Positions 23,318 to 32,558 of a stretch of DNA of 64,000 nt are shown piece by piece. Both the position numbers and the translations under genes were made by a program. Source of the stretch: Eukaryota sp. TZLM1-RC (lineage: Eukaryota > Metamonada: BaSk clade); assembly GCA_040285825.1 (NCBI GenBank), contig JAUPSS010000014.1, positions 66,337-130,336 on the forward strand. Direction: 5' to 3'. Each line of letters opens with the position of its first letter. Position 1 is the stretch's first letter. The notes below the pieces were generated by a model, which was given only the letters and a program-made list of their open reading frames with translations, was not told where the DNA came from and did no database searches.

Positions 23318-23802
23318 TATGAGCAAACAGATCATTGAAACCGATAAAGCACCTGCTGCCATTGTAAGTTTTGATTCAATAGTGTATTGATCGCAGGGGT
23401 ATGTACAAAATTAGATACATCACCACAGCCCTTACTCTCAAGCCGTAGCTGCTAACGGATTTCTTTATGTTAGTGGATGTCTCGGTGTCGATTCCAAAAC
23501 TGGTGATTTTGTTTCCGATAACGTTGTTGAACAATGTAGATGTGCCTTGGATAACATGAAGGCTATTGTTGAAGCTGCCGGTTGCACCATGGAGGATGTA
23601 ATTAAATGCTCCGTTTTCGTTCGTATGTGCTTTTCCATATAAGCTTATATCAGAAGACATGAATGACTTCGCTCAAGTCAACACTGTCTATGCTGAATAC
23701 TTCAGTGAAAGGCCACCAGCCAGAGAGTGTATTCAGGCTGCCTGTTTGCCCAAAAATGCCAAATACGAAATTAGTGCTATTGCCATTCATCGTGGTGAAT
23801 AA
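23318..23802 (+). CDS. RidA/YjgF-family enamine deaminase (4 exons, one of 2 nt)
   Basis: RidA hydrolyses reactive enamine/imine intermediates such as those from serine/threonine dehydratase. Exons deduced from the conserved protein are 23318-23363, 23397-23398, 23429-23622 and 23654-23802. Introns are 33 nt (GTAAGT...GCAG), 30 nt (GTATGT...CACAG) and 31 nt (GTATGT...TCAG). The product is about 130 residues, the usual length. It contains A-P-A-A-I-G-P-Y-S-Q-A-V, then C-L-G-V-D, E-Q-C-R-C-A-L-D-N-M, M-N-D-F, P-P-A-R-E-C and the terminal E-I-S-A-I-A-I. The Gly of G-P-Y-S-Q-A-V can be encoded only if GG at 23397-23398 is kept between the first two introns. The catalytic Arg of the P-A-R motif is present. 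Any other splice choice tried gives a stop or frameshift. Confidence 0.88.
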
Positions 23803-23929
23803 GTTTGTTGTTCTATAAACATTATTTATACCTTTTCAGCAGTATTTTTTTGGTGTTTTTTTTGTTCAATTCAAAATAGGTTGTTTATTTGCGTAGCTAG
23901 AAATTGCTTTCAATAACTTCTAGAAATTT

Positions 23930-23986
23930 GAAGGAATTCGAAAATTCCATTTCTCTGGCAATTATTCATTATTTTTCCATTTCTAT
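23930..23986. repeat. 57-bp direct repeat, first copy
   Basis: Begins GAAGGAATTC and ends TTTCCATTTCTAT. It recurs with one or two differences at 24828-24884, about 900 bp away in the same orientation. The two copies flank the MITE at 24035-24492. Origin unknown. Confidence 0.8.
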
Positions 23987-24034
23987 TCACTAAAACATTA
24001 CAAGTCTTAAGTTCTGCGAATATATGAGCAACTA

Positions 24035-24492
24035 CTAAGTTACTGAGTGCGACGATTTTGAGTGCGACGATTTTTCGAATTAATTTTTACTATTATTATT
24101 AAGTTAATAATATTAATTATTAATGTCAGTATTAGAAAGCACAATGTATAAAAATAGTAGCAGAATAGTACATTAATTCTTCACCCCACCAACACCATTG
24201 TTCACTCTCCACCACAAATGAGTAAGATTCAACACATAGACTCCTCTCCGGAGTTGGACATATTGGACTTTTATGATGTAGTAAGCCATCCCACCAGAAA
24301 CGACAAAGGAAGTCCACGTCATGGAACCTTTTTTTTGAATTAGTGTTAAAATTACTGTAAAAATTGTACTGGATACGACGTAAACCTCATATGAATATGA
24401 ACAACACAACAATGTAAACCGTTTTTTCACACAGCATAGTCTTGATCAAAGTGAGTGCGAGTGCGAGTGCGAGTGCGCACTCGGTAACTTAG
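24035..24492. mobile_element. MITE, 458 bp, 8-bp target duplication
   Basis: Terminal inverted repeats CTAAGTTACTGAGTGCG at the left and its near-perfect complement at the right end (CGCACTCGGTAACTTAG) differ at one position. The element is flanked on both sides by the same octamer, AGCAACTA (24027-24034 and 24493-24500). Sub-terminal GAGTGCGA repeats occur at both ends: two copies spaced at the left, four in tandem at the right. No transposase is encoded, and the short frames inside are unremarkable. An 8-bp duplication fits hAT, P or Merlin-type transposases; the TIR starting CTAAG does not decide between them. Confidence 0.88.
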
Positions 24493-24500
24493 AGCAACTA

Positions 24501-25300
24501 TAACACTCTCACAATGAGTATTTTGCACCTTCTTGGTCACCATCAACAAAACATCACATTTCTTCTCACTGACTTTAAATAAATGTATGATATATATTTC
24601 AGATAAAAATAAAAAAAACTTGAATCTATAAAGAATTTAAGGAATTTATTTACTTTTTAGAATAATTGATTAATTTTTTCAGATCATTTGAGCAGTTCCC
24701 AGAAATTTTTCACTTACAGAATCTCAAGCGCTGTTTATTTGACAACTAATGTTCATCAACAGTTCCAAATTTTGAATAGAGGGTTATCACAACTTCAATC
24801 CAAGGAAAGGTATCCCTATAAAATTATGAAGGAATTCAAAAATTCCATTTCTCTGGCAATTATTCATTATTTTTCCATTTCTATAGCTTCCTGTGTATAA
24901 TATATAAGAAAAATATGAATTTTAAAACTAAGTAGAAGTAACTAGATAGAATACACCAAAAAGTTTTTTCTAAAAAATCTCATAAGTGTGGATAAGTGCA
25001 AACCAAAATCATGATATAAATTCCTTTTCCCACTTACTTTCCTAGACTATTATGATGTTTGCTGTGACTCAACCTTTCACACAACTCATTATATAAATTT
25101 TCCTTTGGTTGTGATTGAGTCATGTCCTGATATTATTCTTACCACAAAAAAATAACAGATGAAAAGATTCTTGATTTGTGAGTCAACATAATCAATGGAA
25201 TAATATTTAATTTTTTATTTATTTTATAATATTTAGATGGTAGACATACTTTAAAAATGAGTGTCTTGAATTGTTATTATCAAATATAGATTTAATTGGC
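24501..25300. other. No gene seen; second copy of the 57-bp repeat
   Basis: Contains the 57-bp repeat copy at 24828-24884 and otherwise AT-rich sequence. The 70-residue frame at 24688-24900 includes the repeat and is not supported as a gene. Confidence 0.5.
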
Positions 25301-25516
25301 TTAATCATTTCCTTTTGAAGTATCAGCAAGAGGAATAGTTGCTAATAGCTGCATTTCATTGATGAAAAGATTACTCAATCCAAAGACTACAATAAAACCA
25401 TCAGTAAAGAAATAACATTTTAAGCTCTCAAATGCTCCTACCGCATCTTTTCGAGAATCTTTTAGAGAATCCCGCATATGGTTGTCTGATGAAGTAGAAT
25501 GATAGAAACACACCAT
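25301..25516 (-). CDS. Unrecognised small ORF, possibly one exon of a gene
   Basis: 71 residues ending F-F-T-D-G-F-I-V-V-F-G-L-S-N-L-F. It has a hydrophobic, fold-like pattern unlike a random frame, and a neat TAA. In this intron-rich genome the stretch GTGTGT...TTCATCAG just inside its 5' end could be a 28-nt intron, which would move the start. No family is recognised. It may be a small real gene or a relic. Confidence 0.3.
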   Translation of the reverse strand: MVCFYHSTSSDNHMRDSLKDSRKDAVGAFESLKCYFFTDGFIVVFGLSNLFINEMQLLATIPLADTSKGND

Positions 25517-25673
25517 GGGCGGTGGTTTAAAAGTGTTGCAAGTTCATGTTGATTGTTAATAGGAAAAATTGTTTTTGTTATTTTATAAAAAGAACTTTAT
25601 ATAATATGTTTCTTATAAAATGACCTCATTTTCAAAAAAAAGAATAAATTAAAAAATTTACTATACAGTGGAA

Positions 25674-27143
25674 CTATTTTACAGCTAGCTTTGGAGTACA
25701 TACTCTAGGAGATGTAACTTCAAATTTAGGGTCATAAAACACATCAGGTGCTGAACTTTTTGATCGTCCTTTCTGAGCCCTTTTTCTACAGATTTGTGCA
25801 TCTAATTTAATAAAAGTATTCTTTGGTGAAGAAGGCGGAATATCATAATAAAGGTCGTTAATGGTCGATTTATGACCTACATCACGTGATAACTGTTTAG
25901 AAATTGAAGGTCCACGTGTTCTAGGGGAAACCAGGTTATAATTTGCTTCATAGGGATCACTCATTGAAGCAAATGAACCATTAACAAATCTTCTACTATT
26001 ACTTCTAATTAATACAGACTTTGTTCGTGGTGACACGACGTCATAGTCATAATAATCAACTTTTGATTGATTTTTTGATTGATCACTTGGATAATGACGA
26101 GGACTTTGCTTATCAAACGTGATGAAACGATCTTTTTTAGGAGAAACTGCATTCCTTGACTTATCTGGATTATACAGCGGAACATCAATCTTTTTATCTG
26201 AAATTGAATCAAAAAATGATCTTCGTGGTGAATATCTTCTTAAATTAGTTGTTCTGCTGGAGGGACGTGTTAATGATTCGTCGACATCATATTCAGCTTC
26301 GATCAAATTTGATTGGTGATGCGATCTTGGTGAATAAAGCTCTAATTTCGGAACAATTAACCTTGGATCAGTTTGAGAATAATTAACCGGGTAACTATCA
26401 GGAACGGAAACCATTGCATCATTATCACGTGACTTTGATTGCCTTGATAGTGGAACAGCAGGGTCATGATTCCTTCTTGTTTGTTTGTACCATTCTTCAG
26501 TCTTGTAAACAACATCAGGTGCACTAGGAGAAGTAACACAACTGGGTCTAGCCATCTGCTTGTCAAAGGGAACAACTCTGGGAGATCGAGGTGATACGGG
26601 GTCAAGGGAATGATCAATCCAGCCATCAAACTGTGACAAGGAAGGGTTCTTGCGGGGAGAGGAGAGGAAAGAAGAAGAAGGTGAGGGAGATCGTTGTGGA
26701 GCAAGAGAAGTATCACAGGAAGATACATTGTGAGCGAAGGGACAAGCCTTGAACACAGGGTCAGCAGAAGGTCGCCGAGGTTTAAGGGCAAAGCGAGGAG
26801 ATGTAGGGGAAGTAAGACGATCTTTAGGGTGATAGTGACCTACAGGTGGAGCGACAGTTGGCCTAGCGGTTGAAGGACGTGGAGAAGAAGCAAAACTAGA
26901 CGTTGGCCTTGGACGGGAGATTCGTGAGGTTTGAGGCCGGATAGGCTGAGGTGGAGGAACTAAGGTAGAGGAAGACCTATCAATGGATCGATTAGCAAAG
27001 TGCTCCGAGACTAAAGTGGAGTTGTTTGGTTGTGTAGTCTTCTTAACAATGTCTCTGGAGCTCGGATGCTTAGGCTTGGGTCGATGGAGTTGTGCATGAA
27101 TGCTTTTTCCAGCCTTGGAGAAATGAAAGCGGGTACATTGCAT
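25674..27143 (-). CDS. Disordered protein with S-P-R repeats
   Basis: 489 residues, very rich in Ser, Pro and Arg, with no hydrophobic core, membrane helix or catalytic motif. A degenerate unit recurs about fifteen times at 20-35-residue spacing: a short aliphatic or aromatic stretch followed by S-P-R (or S-P-K) and then basic residues. Two longer similar phrases, A-P-D-V-V-Y and A-P-D-V-F-Y, bracket the C-terminal half. Composition and repeat style resemble microtubule- or flagellum-associated repeat proteins, but no named family is recognised, so function is left open. S-P-R/K sites are potential proline-directed kinase targets. The single long frame with an ATG at 27143 and no stop argues for a real gene. 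Confidence 0.72.
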   Translation of the reverse strand: MQCTRFHFSKAGKSIHAQLHRPKPKHPSSRDIVKKTTQPNNSTLVSEHFANRSIDRSSSTLVPPPQPIRPQTSRISRPRPTSSFASSPRPSTARPTVAPPVGHYHPKDRLTSPTSPRFALKPRRPSADPVFKACPFAHNVSSCDTSLAPQRSPSPSSSFLSSPRKNPSLSQFDGWIDHSLDPVSPRSPRVVPFDKQMARPSCVTSPSAPDVVYKTEEWYKQTRRNHDPAVPLSRQSKSRDNDAMVSVPDSYPVNYSQTDPRLIVPKLELYSPRSHHQSNLIEAEYDVDESLTRPSSRTTNLRRYSPRRSFFDSISDKKIDVPLYNPDKSRNAVSPKKDRFITFDKQSPRHYPSDQSKNQSKVDYYDYDVVSPRTKSVLIRSNSRRFVNGSFASMSDPYEANYNLVSPRTRGPSISKQLSRDVGHKSTINDLYYDIPPSSPKNTFIKLDAQICRKRAQKGRSKSSAPDVFYDPKFEVTSPRVCTPKLAVK

Positions 27144-27600
27144 ATCCCTCAGTGGTTCTCACTGAAAATGCATTCTTTACCTGAAGTACCAATTTCCAAT
27201 ACTTCAACCACATCCACATGTCTAAACTAAATCATCCGGAGATGATCAGCTTTAAACAAATCAAATAAACACCGAGTATGGTCAAAAAAATTGAACCCTG
27301 ATCTTTTAATTCAATTCAAATCGATGACCGCAAATCAAAATCTTCCTATGGTTAGGGGATTTTTTCTTGAAACTATCAGGATTGTCAACTTTACTAAAAT
27401 CATGATAACCAATTTCTCCTTCCTGATGAGATTATCAACAAAAAAAGATAAGATGGTGCAAATCTTTTAAAAAGAAAAAATGATGAGCAAACGGATGAGT
27501 GGATTTCAGATCAGAATTTTTTTAATTTCAATTGTTGTTGGAAGGTTTGATCGCCATTATTGATTTTTGGAGAGTAAATAATCACTTATATTGAGAATGA
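27144..27600. other. No gene seen
   Basis: Upstream region of the S-P-R repeat gene. It is AT-rich and no element was recognised. Confidence 0.5.
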
Positions 27601-28940
27601 GTCCTCAAATTACCAGATTACCAGACATTGATATGGATATTCCGCCAGAATTATTCTTTGACGAAAAACCTTGCTTCGTAGGTTTTTAAACAGTATTGGT
27701 AATCATCAACCCCATTGTTTCCTTAATAACATTTTAAGGCAATTTGATTTACAGGTTTTAAAAAATAGATTAAATTATTTTGATTTACCACTTCCTACTG
27801 TTCGAGATGGTACAGTAATTAAGCACTCTATCAACTTTTACCGAGATGGAGAGAAGTTGTCATCAGGGAAAATCGGTTTTTTCTTGAAGATACACTGGTA
27901 TTTGCCAAAAAATTCATCAAAATCCAATATGGACATGGCTTAGGCAATCTGGCATATAAAATGATTTATGAAAAGAAAACCAAACTTCATCAACAATTCA
28001 ACCTTATTTTAGCAATTGATTGTTTAGCTACTTCTCTACTGAGACAAAATCTTATTTAATATGGGTTCATGATTTTATCCTTTATCTGAAACTTTTCGTG
28101 TTGAAAAATAAATAATAGTATATAATAGTATATAATAGTTTTATCATCTTATAAAACCAATTTTGCAACCGTCAACTGAATTAAACTGAGTTAAACATTC
28201 AAATGTGATACTCAAATTGAAAGAAACTGCTTCAAAAATTCAACAGTTACAAATTCATACTACATGTTGCTTGGAGCTGCATTTACAGTCCCGATTGGAA
28301 CGTAATTTACTATTACCACGAATATTTGCCAAATTTTATGAATCATTAATGGCCAAATTTTGTTTTTTTCAACTGAGTATTATGGGCAAAAAACGGTTAG
28401 ACCAAGAAGTGCATGTCCACAGGATTTTGAAGACTTTGTTTCTGGTGAAGGAGTTTATACTTTAAGAACTACCTTTAAGCAACAAAAGTTCACGAAAATT
28501 GATTGATTCCCACATTGTAGATTTTGAAAGTTCTTCTCTAAATCAAACTGACAGCATCATGTAACTATGTAACTAAGGCTGATTAGTTATCAATATAGGG
28601 CATTTTGAAGCATGACGTAAGGTGAGCTGTATTGAATTGGAGCAAATACATGTTTCTTTTGATAGTAGTTGGTCAATTGAACATATTCAGTTATTTCATC
28701 TTTGTTACAAAAACTTCATCATCATTGAGAAATCAGAGGTGTTAAAGAAACAACAGTCTCAACCCAAAGTTATGAACCCACTCATCACAGTCTAAAGGCT
28801 GTTGGAAATGGTGCTGAAGGTGCTGGTATACCTATGAGTCCGATGCAACAACCTGATCTCAATTCATTATCACCAGTAGCGAAAGCGAAAGTTGAAGAAC
28901 AATGTATAGTTTTGAAGTAACTTAAGAAATCAAGCTGTTG
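27601..28940. other. Unrecognised relics
   Basis: Two plus-strand frames are worth noting. 27597-27943 starts M-S-P-Q-I-T-R and, across a possible tiny intron or frameshift near 27690, runs to S-N-M-D-M-A. 28205-28465 encodes 86 residues. Both have non-random composition but match no family I recognise. They may be parts of a decayed transposon. The interval 28466-28940 shows nothing. Confidence 0.3.
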
Positions 28941-28941
28941 T

Positions 28942-29142
28942 CTATTTAGGTTGGTTCTTAGGAGAAAGGCCAAGAGCGAATGTGGTTAGCGTACTATTGT
29001 TAGTTAGGAACGACACAATTGTAGGTGTAAGGGAGTCAGAAATGTTGTTTCCGCTCACGTTGAGGGAAGTAAGGACACAGGACAAGACAGGATGGTAGAG
29101 GTACCAAGAACACGAAGGAAGTTGTGAATGTTGTCCTGTCAA
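28942..29142 (-). pseudogene. Leucine-rich-repeat fragment
   Basis: The minus strand encodes one and a half leucine-rich repeats of the ribonuclease-inhibitor type: L-T-S-L-N-V-S-G-N-N-I-S-D, then I-V-S-F-L and S-T-L-T-T-F. There is no start, continuation or flanking repeat, so it is a gene fragment. The non-LTR element at 29194 begins shortly beyond it. Confidence 0.55.
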
Positions 29143-29193
29143 GAGTCATTGTTAGGTTGAGTGGTTTCTATTTTAAGATTGAAGAATTGACAA

Positions 29194-30244
29194 CAGGAAA
29201 TTGAAACTCTTTCACCCAATATTTGGACTAAATGTTTCCCCTCTGATATTGTGGAACTTCCTTCAAGAAGCTTGCTCTCCTTACCACTGACTTTTGCAAA
29301 ATTGCAGAAAAATTTTTTGAAAGTTTTAGTAAACTTGGATTGTATTGTACGTCTTAGCTTGGCTAAGGAAAAAAATCCCGTTTTTGCAAACTTTTTGATT
29401 GATCTTGAAGACAGTTGTTCAAGTTGCCTAATCTCCCAAATTCCCAACATTTATGGCCTTCTACTTAATGATCACCAATGGACCACTGCAATGAGAATGA
29501 GATGTTTTCTATGGCCTTGTTCATTACCAAATGATTTAATTTGTCGCTGCAAGAGTGTTGTTACGCTTTCCCATATTTTAAACTGTAAGTATTTTATAAC
29601 TTATCGCTCAATTGTTCATGACTCAGTTCGTGATTAATTATATGCCATGTGCAAAAGTTTCAATATAGAGGCATTTATTGAGCCACTAGTACGTAAGCTG
29701 TCTTCAGATCAAACTGATGATTCCTTTAGTAAAAGAAGGGCAGATTTAGTAGCTCCAGGGATCGATGGTGTTCTCAATGTTGTAGATGTTGTCTCAGTTG
29801 ATGTTTGCAAAAATTATGCTGCTCGTTTAGTGTATTCCGCTGATTCGCCGTTATCTAACGCCGAAAAAAACAAGATAAAAAATATGAAGAACGATTGGCT
29901 CAGGTAGGTAGAGTGGAACATGTGAAATATCAGTTTGTGCCATTTGCAATTTCTCTTTTTGGCAATATTGGACCTTCAGGGTTGCATTTTTTTGAAAACT
30001 TCAAAAAAGTGTTATTGAATAGGTCTAGTAAAACAATGAATTCCACTTTCTGGTTAAATAGAATTGTGTTTTGCATTTTCAAGTCTATTCCAACAATGAT
30101 ATCCAAGGCGCTTTTAGCTATTGGTGTAGAATATGAACGTAATGCTGTGAGTAGGTTTAGTAGTAGTGACGCTTGTTTGGAGGATATTGAATTCTGGATG
30201 GTAATTGTTATCTCAATAAATATTCCAGTTTTTTTAAAAAAAGG
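29194..30244 (+). mobile_element. 5'-truncated non-LTR retroelement (family C)
   Basis: Contains the region after the reverse transcriptase. A C-x-C...H-x3-C knuckle lies near 29540-29585. R-R-A-D-L-V-A-P-G-I-D-G followed by V-V-D-V-V-S-V-D-V near 29735-29800 is the restriction-like endonuclease core. The W-L-N-R-I-V-F-C-I-F-K-S-I tail follows. A stop near 29637 and a frameshift near 29905 break it. Possible 8-bp target duplications ATTGACAA lie at 29186-29193 and 30245-30252, with an A-rich tail before the second. The RT domain is absent. Confidence 0.82.
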
Positions 30245-30486
30245 ATTGACAAGTTGATCACATTATGAAAATATACTTTACGAACTCATTGAAACAACAC
30301 GTTCTCTTGATTGATTTGCTACTGTTAACCTTTTCAAGAAAGAAAATAGTTGCGGCAGCTTAAATATCACATATTATAGTGTTTAATTATCATTTTGCTC
30401 AGGGTTTGTAGATGTTAGAAGTTGTGAAAAAATCAAATTTTTATTGTTGACTGTCTGATCTTTTCTCGACTGACATATTCACCCCA

Positions 30487-32337
30487 ATGGCAAATCCAGA
30501 GTTGCCACGTCGAGGGCGTGTACTCCCCTGGGAGGTTAACCGTCGTGAGCAACCAATAAACGACAGCAAGACGACAGTTCCAGCAAGTGCTGCTCACTTC
30601 TTCTCTACTGCAGCTCTTGTTTCAATGGAAAGACAGTTTCGCTATATTCGAACTGTCACTGTGCTTACTGCCCGGTTAGCACAGCTGTTCGTCCTGCAAT
30701 ATCCGGAAATGGCTTTCTGGTTATATCAACAACAGTTTTGGTATCAATGCCAAGACTTTGTAATGGTACCTCATCCGACTGTGAGACGCCCATTCGAGAA
30801 TCATATGGAAGTGTACCGCAAACTCTATGATGTCTCTTTCCGACCTGTCTGGCCGTTTCCTCCTATTGGCTTTCAGAAGGGAACCGACAACTGCCTCTCT
30901 GACATTAGAAGCTTTCGCGCACTGCAAATGGCGAACAGCTTTTGTCAAATACTTACTGATGGCCCTGTCTCCTGGAAGCTGAACTTCTTCCGGACAATGG
31001 CTACCTTCTTTGAGTGCCCTTGCCCAAAGAAATATGCTTCATTAGTGGTGAACACGACTGCAGCCACTATTCCTGTCTCTTTGCGCGCATGGTATGATGA
31101 AGGTCCCCATGAGTACATAATGGACCTATTTATTCAGCAGGTTGCCGACCCTCATCGTTTTGACGCTATGTTGATGCTGGACAATGTTGATCTCAATCCA
31201 GACAACATCACCTTCTTATTCACTGCTGGGCTAAATATTTTATCCTTTCTGGAAAATATTGCATCTGACACGATGCGAAGAAATGCAGTGCCCCCTCCCC
31301 CAGTTATTCTCCTGGCTTTATCTCTTTTAGTCAAAAACTGGAAAAGCATTTTCTCTCTTTTAATGCCAACCACTGTCTGCTGAAAGATCCGTTGACCTTT
31401 TTCAGAAAAAAGAAGTATCTGACTTACACAATCAGTTCAGATGCTGTTTCAATCCGCTTCATTTTTTCCTTTGCCCCGAAAAAAAATAAGAATCGCCGGA
31501 CAGTCAGAGAATTGGCAACCATCATAGCCAGTGGGGAACTCGATATACCTGCAAAGAGTCGAAAGCGACACTCTAGACTTCAACAACAGGTTCGTCCTTG
31601 GCAACGTCGAAGAACTGACGACGCCTATGAGCCTCCGCCAGTTGATCCAATTGAATATTCATTTTGATAACAATGTTGATCATCAACTTTCGGGCCTTGT
31701 TCTGAATCCAAAGGCAAGGAAGATCATTCACCCACCGGTCCTGACCCATGCATCACCAAATTGCTATTTTGCTAAGAATTTACACAAATATCTTAATGAA
31801 ATAGCAATGCCTTTGATGTGGGTACCGACACAGGAAGAAATCAGCAATCCCGACTTCCGTCCAAGAACTATACTAGACCAACTGCTGATAAATGGAGATC
31901 GCCGAGCCCTGTGTCGCAACAAGTTTGATTTCTTTATAAGAAGGCAAAAAAGAATAATGGGATTAATTGAAAAAATTAAACTAATGGCTAATGGAAGAGA
32001 AACCATAATTTGGTTTGGTAGTGGAGGTGATGGGCCATCAAGACAAGCTGTGAAAACCCCAAGGAAGCGCTTTTTGAAGGAGATTCAGAAACATTTTACA
32101 TATATGAAGCCTAATGGAGATGAATTCTACACATCTGCCAAAACGAATTGCTGTAAGGTATTCAATCAAAAGTTGTATCACGATGATGGGAGGGTGCACA
32201 ATGATAAGTTTGTATGCCCTCAATGTCAGACACTCTGGTCGAGGGACATCTCAGCTTCCAGAAACCAACTGGAGATTGTCATAAGTGAACACTACTACAA
32301 TGAAAGACCTGAGGCGTTCCGGAGACCCCGTAGATAA
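30487..32337 (+). pseudogene. Fanzor/TnpB-like RNA-guided nuclease, frameshifted (type 2)
   Basis: Two long frames, 30487-31383 (298 residues) and 31531-32337 (268 residues), are joined through a third frame (31341-31560) that carries T-I-S-S-D-A-V-S-I-R-F-I-F, a pattern found before the RuvC-I motif in Fanzors. The last 110 residues show the C-terminal signature in order: I-I-W-F-G-S-G-G-D-G-P-S, a basic R-K-R-F-L-K-E-I helix, D-E-F-Y-T-S-A-K-T-N-C-C, H-N-D-K-F-V-C-P-Q-C-Q-T-L, then W-S-R-D-I-S-A-S-R-N-Q-L in place of W-N-R-D-x-N-A-A-x-N-I. The RuvC-I aspartate is uncertain. No donor site near 31345 supports an intron, so frameshifts or sequencing errors are more likely. Its GC content is visibly higher than the surroundings, suggesting recent arrival. 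Confidence 0.65.
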
Positions 32338-32558
32338 GTGTTTTTCAATGTATTACGTACCTGTACGCGTATTGTGATGTTGCTGCTTTAACTATCATTT
32401 GATCGTAATATCATATTGTGATGGATCTAAAGTATGCTTAACGTCTATCAAGGTTGCATGAACTGGTCAAAAGCCAGAAGTGCATTTTGATAGAAATTCA
32501 CAGTAAATCAAACTTTCACAATTTAGCAATCACATCTGAAGCCACTTGCATTGCTTAA

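Noticed and set aside
31341-31530. Intron joining the two long frames of the Fanzor-like gene
   Set aside because: There is no GT donor in the right place, and the bridging frame itself encodes family-like sequence, so frameshifts fit better.
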